Assembly: GCA_037176725.1 (NCBI GenBank)
Contig: JAZBRS010000023.1
Span: 29,321,001 to 29,385,000 of the forward strand
Direction of reading: 5' to 3'
DNA from: Posidonia oceanica
Lineage: Eukaryota > Streptophyta > Magnoliopsida > Alismatales > Posidoniaceae
Length of the DNA stretch: 64,000 nt
The notes under the pieces are model-generated. The model was not told the DNA's origin, searched no databases, and saw only the letters and a list, made by a program, of their open reading frames with translations. Shown here in pieces: positions 58,469-64,000 of this stretch (its first letter is position 1; every line of letters starts with the position of its first letter). Position numbers and translations under genes: made by a program.

Positions 58469-61400
58469 ATGGCCCAGCGCACTGTCGAGACCCCCCTCAC
58501 CCTTGCCTCGGAGGTGGTTCCCGCTCCGGCCCCTCCGGCTCCCGTTTCAAACCCCCCTGTGCCCTCTGTGACGCCAGGCTTTACCCCTCTGTCGTCTGGG
58601 GCACCCCAGTTTGCTGTGGGACAGTGGCAGACGCTCGCTCCTCCTGATCCGGTCGCCGAGTCCATCTTGATGACCACTTCACGTGTTCTGGAGGCACCAC
58701 TGACCCCACCTTCTCAGGGTTTTGTCACTTTTGACCCTTCTGCTGCGGCGACTCACGCCTTAGGATTCCAGTCTCCTGGACAGTCCGGATCCCTTGGTTC
58801 AGGTTCCTCGCCGGCACTGCAATTCAGTGTTCCCACTGACGGGACACCTGAAGAGCAGTACCAGCAACTGATGGATACTATCCAGCGGCTGCAGGGTATA
58901 GCTCTATCAGTCCGCCCTCCTTCCCCTCCTGTTGTTCCTGAGGTTCCTGTGCGGCCTGCTCCCGCACATCTTGCATTGCACTCTGCACTTCCGCCTAGAC
59001 CATCGTCCCAACTGCTCACGGTTCCGACGATGGGGGCACGTATTCCGCCTCTTGCATCAGCACCACACCTCACACAGCATACACCTCCGCCACCTGGTGG
59101 CCAGTCATTCGGACTGGTGGGAGCACAGTATCTCGCAGGCCCGTCCCCCGGTGCCGCCCCGGTACGGCCACTGATGCTCCATCATCCTGCACCCACCGCA
59201 CAGCATACCGTTTATCCTCCCCCTTTGCATCAGGCTCAGAATTCCACATGCATCCCTCCCTGCACTCCACCACAGCACGGGTATGCCGGCCATCACCTTG
59301 CGTCACCAGGCGACGTGATGGTGGATCCGGAGGAGCACCTCGGTGCGACCCATTCGGCATACGTGGTCCCTGCCCCCGCTGCCCCATCACCAGTAGCAGC
59401 TATCCCAGACCCCATCAACAACAGGATGGATGTTCTGGAGAAAGCACTGCGTCTAGTGCAGGGCACGGACCACCAGACCTACCAGTTCCGAGACCTCTGC
59501 TGTTTCCCAGAGGCGGTACTCCCCCCGAAGTTCAAAATACCGGACTTCGAGAAATATGATGGTAGGGGCTGCCCCATAGCCCATCTGAAGGCGTATTGCG
59601 GTGATCTCGCCCAACTCCAGGCGGACGAGAGGTTGCTGATCCGCCTGTTCCAGAAGAGTTTGTCCGGTCCGGCCCTCAAGTGGTTCACCTCACTTGACAT
59701 GGCTACGATCAAGACTTGGAACGACCTAAGCCAGGCGTTCTTGGAACAGTACTCCTTCAACCTCGATCTGGTCCCAAAGCGCGCAGACTTGATCGCAACC
59801 AAGCAGAATCCGGGCGAGCCGTTCAGGGAGTACGTCGGCCGCTGGCGTGCCCTTGCCTCGCAAGTTCGAGATAGGCCCTCTGATGAAGAGTCTATCGAGA
59901 TCATCATAAAAGGGGCACAGCCGTCCACCGGAGCTCTGCTTAGCATCCAACCTGTCACAACCTTCACTGCATTGATCCGGGCTGGCACTCGCGTAGAGAG
60001 TTCGTTGCGGAGTGGCAACTTCCCCGCACTCTCTGTGCTTGCCAGGCAGGCCCTCGCCAGCAACGACGGTAGTAGCAGCAGCGCCATCAACAACAACAGC
60101 AGCCTTAACAACAATCGTCCCAAGAGGAAGGATCCGCCGAAGCCCGTTGTCGCATACGTCGACTCCCCTGCTGCGCCCGTCCGTCTGGCTTCCCGGCCTG
60201 CCCCTCCTCAGATCTATTACGCACCTGCACCTAGGACACCCCCTACACCGCAAATCACTACCACCGCTCGACCGGTCTATCCTGCCGCACCGGTTCAGCA
60301 AGGACAATTCCCGAGGCCGAGACGGCCACCCATGGAAAAGCGGAAGTTCGCCCCACTGGTGGAACCGCTCAGTGCCGTCCTCCCGAAGGTTGCGTCGCTC
60401 CTGCGATTCTCGGAGGTTCGCCCGCCACCAAACCCACTACCGCATTGGTTTAAGGCGAACCTTTTCTGCGACTTTCATCGAAGCGTCGGGCATTCGACTG
60501 ATAGTTGTTTCACTCTCCGGAATGCCATCCAGGACTTGATCGAATCGGGAACGATTGTGATCGACACGCACGAGGCATCCACTTCTGCACCATCTCATGC
60601 ACCTGCATCAGCATCTACCCCAGCTAATGTTGTCCGCCGACCCCTGCCGGAGCACTCCTATTCAGGAGGCGCAGGAACCTCAGGAATTCACTCCTTGTTT
60701 CCTTCTGGGTCTCTCACATCTGTGGTAGATCCTTCCGAACTTATCCATGATGTTTCTACTCCCTTTCCAGTCTCTCTCTATCTTGCAGCTATCTCCGGTT
60801 CCGAGTCGGGCGTCCATATGATCCGACCGCGCGCCAAGCCGGAGCGTTCTCCTGCATCAGCCGCCATGCTTTCCCGGGCCCAAGCCCCAATACATCTCCT
60901 AGTCAGACCTCAGCCAGAGCTTCCCGTGCACCTACTAGCAAGACCTCAGTCCCCACCTGGCTTGCCTTCCCAATTACCCTCCTACCCATGCCCTCCTCCG
61001 CCTGTAGCCCCTCTCGTGCTCGCCGCACGCGCTCCCATGGTTATTAACCTAACCCGGGATACCCATCGCGTACCCTACAGCTACGCCACAGAAATGTGCG
61101 CGGAAGTGACGCGATCGGGGAGGGTCTACAGACCACCGGCACCAGTAACCAGACCTAGTCGTCCACAACCTGCAATACCATTGCCCTTAGCCCGGCCTAC
61201 GGTCCCACTACCTCCAAGCCAGCCTCTTGAATCCACCATAGCTGAACCTGTCCCCACAACTGCACCACCTGCCACCAAGAAATGCCAGCCTAAAGCCGAC
61301 ATCACATCCCAGCTCAAAAAAGTTAAAGCCGACATATCCATCTGGGACCTGATACACACCTCGGCTGAGCACCGCGAAGCTTTCCTTCGCGTGTTCCAAG

Positions 61401-64000
61401 CCGCCCGTGTGTCCCAAGCCATAGAGCCCGCCGCCTTGGAAAGCATGGTCGGAATGATCGCGGAGCCCCAGGTCATCACTTTCACAAGTGATGAACTGCC
61501 TTCGGCAGGGATTAATCACAATCAACCCTTGTTTGTCACGGTGCAGTACAAGAACTTTCGCATTCCCCTTGCACTGGTCGATAATGGGTCAGGCCTTAAC
61601 GTCTGTCCCTTGCGAACAGCAACCAAGCTCGGATTCAAGGCCGAGGACATTACTCCAGCTGTAAAGGGAATGACAGCTTTTGATAACACTCACCATGACG
61701 CTCTAGGGATTTTGGTTATCCCTCTTACCATCGGCCCGGTCACATTCGATGTGGAATTCTACGTCGTCGACTTGGAACCGAACTTCAACCTTCTGCTTGG
61801 GCGCCCTTGGCTCCACAAGCATCAGGTTATCCCCTCGACCCTCCATCGCATGATCAAGTTCCGCCGAGGTGACGATGTCATCGTTGTCATGGCGGAGAAT
61901 TTTGAGAAAGAGCGGATTGAGGCGGTTTCCTCTATCTCTTCGCGGACTGTCCCCTTTGACCCTGATCTTTCGAACGCTTTGTATCGCGTTAATCGGTGCG
62001 AGCCGGTTAACTTTTTGCCAGATCTTGAACGTGTCAACTCCTTGGCCGTTCACAACAACCCCTTTCGGATGGTCGAGAACGTTTGTCATAGATGGGGCTA
62101 CGTCAAAGGGACACCGCTCGGGCGACATGGCCAAGGAATCGCTGAACCGATCATGGCGGAAGAACGAAGAGACAACGAGGGTCTAGGTTACGACCCTCAC
62201 TCCGATAAAGGCAAGCGCCTGCAAGCAAAGAATCAGAGAATGGTCATACCTCGGAGCTTGGCCAACTTTACGAGCGCGGGTATCCTGGACTCAAGCGCAG
62301 TTCAAGCCGTAGTGCCGTCTGAGCCGTGTCAAAGCCCTCCACCACCGGAGGAGGACTGGGTCTGCGTTGAGGACTATTACTCGGACGAGGAACAGTCGGG
62401 CACAACAGGGGCAGTTCAGACTTGCAGTGAAAGCCAGCCCTATGCAACAGCACATCAGTCGGTTTATCTGGCCATTCCTTCCACAGATCATGAAGCAGCA
62501 GTCTTGACAAAACCCTTGGCAGATCTGACAGTCTCTGATTCTCCTGCAGCCATGTCAGCGCCACTAGCACCAATTCAAGCACAGTCAGTCAGTTCGCAGG
62601 CAACCGTTGTCGCATCAGTGCAACTACCACCTTCGCGGAAAGGTCAGTCACTGAGTTCAGTCAGCAGCACAGCTCGGCCCTTTTCGGAGGCCACACCACA
62701 GGCAATACAGCTAGTTCAGTCGGTCACACTTCCCCTTGCCGCAGGCCGGCAATTTTCATGGCCGGATCCTATGGCATCGGAGGCCGTGCTCTCATCATCA
62801 TCATCAGTCACGGAGAACCAGCTGGGCGTCGCGGTCTCCCGGCCTTCGGGCCTTCAAGAGAGCACCTCCGCCCATCCTCTAACAGCAGCAGTCACTTTGG
62901 CAGCCTATCCGTCTGCGATCCCTTTGACTAGACCACCTGGGTCTCCCTCGCCGGGACAGACGCAACCAGGCGCGCCCGTGAGTCAGAGAGTACAAGTATC
63001 AGAGACAGCAATCCATCTCGCAGCCGAGCCAGTGCCTCAGGCCCTCGGCACCTACTATGTTGATTCACCTCCAGATGAGAAAGAAGAAGGGGCAGCAGAA
63101 GCCCAAGTCGATTCATGGATGTCGGATTTGGAGCTGCTTTACCAAGAACAGCTCGAATCCATAGTAGAAGACTTGGCACGACACCAAGCCGCAGAAAGGA
63201 AAGGAAAAGCCGTAGTTACGGATCCTCCTCTGCGAGAGGACTCCACCTCCATCATGGTCCTAGGAGAGAGCTCAATGGTGTCGGATTCTCTCAGACCCGA
63301 CGAGCTCATTACTCTTCAAGCCGAGGGTGGGTCCAGATGGCTTGTACAGCATATGCCTTCCACAAGTACATTGGCAGATCCAGAAGAGGAGACACCAGCG
63401 GGTTGCACAGCGGCAGTAACAGAGCGGAGAACAGAGTCAGTGACAGAGTTATCAGAAGTTTCAGTGGCAGAGTCATCAGCAGTATCAGTCACAAAGCCAG
63501 TAAAGCCTTCAGCAATGTCAGCGGAACATGCAGCAGTGCCATCAGCAGCAGAGCAGACAGCAGAAGCCGCCAGAGCAGAGGTCGCACACCGAAGATTCAG
63601 AAACACTCGGGTAGGCGTGACCATCCAGAGGCGTCACCAGGGCCAAGAAGCGGAACTCCTACACTCCTTCGATGTGACGAACCCCACTTTCGAAAAGGAA
63701 ATTCTCTCGGAACTTGTTGCGCACGGAGAGGAAGATAATACAGGCGAAGATGAGAATGATGACCCCTCGCCTGAGTTCCGGCCCTATGACGACGACCCAG
63801 AAGGTCCCAATCTGCATGTTGAGGAAGAAACGGAGACTATTAACCTCGGCACAGCCGAAGAAACCAAAGAAGTTCGCATCAGTGCCCTGCTATCACCGCA
63901 AGTCAGGATAGAGTTCATCGCATTCCTGAGGGAGTATGCGGATGTCTTCGCCTGGACTTATGAAGACATGGTCGGCCTGGACGTTGAAATAGTGGTCCAT
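58469..64000 (+). CDS. Tat-type gag-pol polyprotein (gag, protease, start of RT; runs off window)
   Basis: One frame with no stop through 1844 codons, first ATG at 58469 (MAQRTVETPLTLASEVV). Residues 1-350: Pro/Ala/Ser-rich, disordered. About 355-480: capsid-like Retrotrans_gag region (CPIAHLKAYCGDLAQ, LSGPALKWFTSLD, EPFREYVGRW). Residues 667-680: zinc finger of the CX2HX4HX4C type (CDFHRSVGHSTDSC). Residue 1038: protease aspartate in LVDNGSGLNV; the end of protease is at FNLLLGRPWLHKH. Around 1209: glycine-rich WGYVKGTPLGRHGQGI, like a G-patch. About 1278-1728: low-complexity Ser/Ala/Gln/Val linker. From 1823: RT start (YADVFAWTYEDM). It makes the virus-like particle and processing enzymes of the retrotransposon. 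Codon use is GC-rich, unlike the AT-rich flank. Confidence 0.93.
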   Translation, partial: MAQRTVETPLTLASEVVPAPAPPAPVSNPPVPSVTPGFTPLSSGAPQFAVGQWQTLAPPDPVAESILMTTSRVLEAPLTPPSQGFVTFDPSAAATHALGFQSPGQSGSLGSGSSPALQFSVPTDGTPEEQYQQLMDTIQRLQGIALSVRPPSPPVVPEVPVRPAPAHLALHSALPPRPSSQLLTVPTMGARIPPLASAPHLTQHTPPPPGGQSFGLVGAQYLAGPSPGAAPVRPLMLHHPAPTAQHTVYPPPLHQAQNSTCIPPCTPPQHGYAGHHLASPGDVMVDPEEHLGATHSAYVVPAPAAPSPVAAIPDPINNRMDVLEKALRLVQGTDHQTYQFRDLCCFPEAVLPPKFKIPDFEKYDGRGCPIAHLKAYCGDLAQLQADERLLIRLFQKSLSGPALKWFTSLDMATIKTWNDLSQAFLEQYSFNLDLVPKRADLIATKQNPGEPFREYVGRWRALASQVRDRPSDEESIEIIIKGAQPSTGALLSIQPVTTFTALIRAGTRVESSLRSGNFPALSVLARQALASNDGSSSSAINNNSSLNNNRPKRKDPPKPVVAYVDSPAAPVRLASRPAPPQIYYAPAPRTPPTPQITTTARPVYPAAPVQQGQFPRPRRPPMEKRKFAPLVEPLSAVLPKVASLLRFSEVRPPPNPLPHWFKANLFCDFHRSVGHSTDSCFTLRNAIQDLIESGTIVIDTHEASTSAPSHAPASASTPANVVRRPLPEHSYSGGAGTSGIHSLFPSGSLTSVVDPSELIHDVSTPFPVSLYLAAISGSESGVHMIRPRAKPERSPASAAMLSRAQAPIHLLVRPQPELPVHLLARPQSPPGLPSQLPSYPCPPPPVAPLVLAARAPMVINLTRDTHRVPYSYATEMCAEVTRSGRVYRPPAPVTRPSRPQPAIPLPLARPTVPLPPSQPLESTIAEPVPTTAPPATKKCQPKADITSQLKKVKADISIWDLIHTSAEHREAFLRVFQAARVSQAIEPAALESMVGMIAEPQVITFTSDELPSAGINHNQPLFVTVQYKNFRIPLALVDNGSGLNVCPLRTATKLGFKAEDITPAVKGMTAFDNTHHDALGILVIPLTIGPVTFDVEFYVVDLEPNFNLLLGRPWLHKHQVIPSTLHRMIKFRRGDDVIVVMAENFEKERIEAVSSISSRTVPFDPDLSNALYRVNRCEPVNFLPDLERVNSLAVHNNPFRMVENVCHRWGYVKGTPLGRHGQGIAEPIMAEERRDNEGLGYDPHSDKGKRLQAKNQRMVIPRSLANFTSAGILDSSAVQAVVPSEPCQSPPPPEEDWVCVEDYYSDEEQSGTTGAVQTCSESQPYATAHQSVYLAIPSTDHEAAVLTKPLADLTVSDSPAAMSAPLAPIQAQSVSSQATVVASVQLPPSRKGQSLSSVSSTARPFSEATPQAIQLVQSVTLPLAAGRQFSWPDPMASEAVLSSSSSVTENQLGVAVSRPSGLQESTSAHPLTAAVTLAAYPSAIPLTRPPGSPSPGQTQPGAPVSQRVQVSETAIHLAAEPVPQALGTYYVDSPPDEKEEGAAEAQVDSWMSDLELLYQEQLESIVEDLARHQAAERKGKAVVTDPPLREDSTSIMVLGESSMVSDSLRPDELITLQAEGGSRWLVQHMPSTSTLADPEEETPAGCTAAVTERRTESVTELSEVSVAESSAVSVTKPVKPSAMSAEHAAVPSAAEQTAEAARAEVAHRRFRNTRVGVTIQRRHQGQEAELLHSFDVTNPTFEKEILSELVAHGEEDNTGEDENDDPSPEFRPYDDDPEGPNLHVEEETETINLGTAEETKEVRISALLSPQVRIEFIAFLREYADVFAWTYEDMVGLDVEIVVH

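Larger units (their letters stand above)
51141..64000 (+). mobile_element. Ty3/gypsy retrotransposon, Tat lineage (3' part outside window)
   Basis: Order on the plus strand: LTR from 51141, primer-binding site at 57146, leader, then gag and protease and the start of reverse transcriptase in one frame to the window edge. The primer site TGGCGACTCCGCTGGGGA, the U5 box GGGTGCCTAACACCTTCC and the protease motif LVDNGSGLNVCP are characteristic of Tat/Ogre-type elements. No stop interrupts gag-pol within the window, so the element is young or under recent selection. The 3' LTR and target duplication lie outside. Confidence 0.9.

Noticed and set aside
59479..60307. Minus-strand frames of 193-214 codons
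   Set aside because: Antisense shadows of the gag capsid region, which has clear family motifs on the plus strand.
62268..63624. Minus-strand and out-of-frame plus-strand frames
   Set aside because: Shadows of the GC-rich gag-pol frame at 58469-64000.
1..64000. tRNA, rRNA or other structured RNA genes
   Set aside because: Scanned by eye for tRNA A/B boxes and rRNA-like blocks; primer-site matches are retrotransposon features and no cloverleaf was found. A covariance-model search would be decisive.

Overview
The window is nuclear DNA of a flowering plant: spliced genes with GT-AG introns, a plant-type ribosomal protein gene (eS20/uS10), a plant DOXC-class 2-oxoglutarate dioxygenase, and a landscape that is almost entirely plant transposable elements (Ty3/gypsy Tat-type, Ty1/copia, L1-type LINEs, hAT, PIF/Harbinger, MITEs). 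I cannot name the species. Only one ordinary cellular gene looks intact (RPS20, minus strand, 31010-31777). The dioxygenase at 25633-28909 carries two independent inactivating-looking changes.

Layout. 1-3397: GC-rich minus-strand LTR sequence of two related Tat-like gypsy elements, one inserted in the other, with a roughly 230-bp-periodic array of palindromic cassettes. 3398-6069: a Ty1/copia element whose 5' half is cut off by that LTR; its 3' LTR is present. 6855-11071: a second copia element, minus strand, with two LTRs but no gag. 11706-15055: a fold-back structure with long inverted arms; a PIF/Harbinger derivative with TTA target duplication sits inside it. 16764-17577: two MITEs. 17594-24693: a full-length, decayed L1-type LINE bounded by an exact 11-bp target duplication. 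25633-28909: dioxygenase pseudogene. 29748-30893: non-autonomous hAT element with exact 8-bp duplication. 31010-31882: RPS20 with its promoter; pieces of its upstream region are duplicated at 32065 and 33018. 33997-37740: remnants of one or two further LINEs, including an RNase H-like tail. 37753-41941: a hAT element with terminal inverted repeats, exact 8-bp duplication and a decayed transposase. 42238-about 48260: a large PIF/Harbinger element with transposase and Myb-like ORF1. 51141-64000: a Ty3/gypsy Tat-type element entering on the plus strand, with an apparent 6-kb LTR, a primer-binding site, and an uninterrupted gag-pol frame of 1844 codons running off the window edge.

How it fits together: nesting order can be read directly. 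A gypsy LTR broke a copia integrase at 3397/3398, a second gypsy LTR broke the first at 640/641, a Harbinger element entered a fold-back arm at the TTA at 12139, and the youngest-looking element is the 51-64 kb gypsy, because it is the only one with an undamaged long reading frame. The left-end LTR (minus) and the right-end LTR (plus) are related: the stretch 641-780 read on the minus strand matches 56454-56593, including a degenerate version of the same 30-bp minisatellite. No bacterial-type system, CRISPR array or RNA gene was seen. The most unusual items are the palindromic cassette array, the 30/90/180-bp minisatellite in the LTR, the long disordered linker in the Tat pol, and the doubly damaged dioxygenase.
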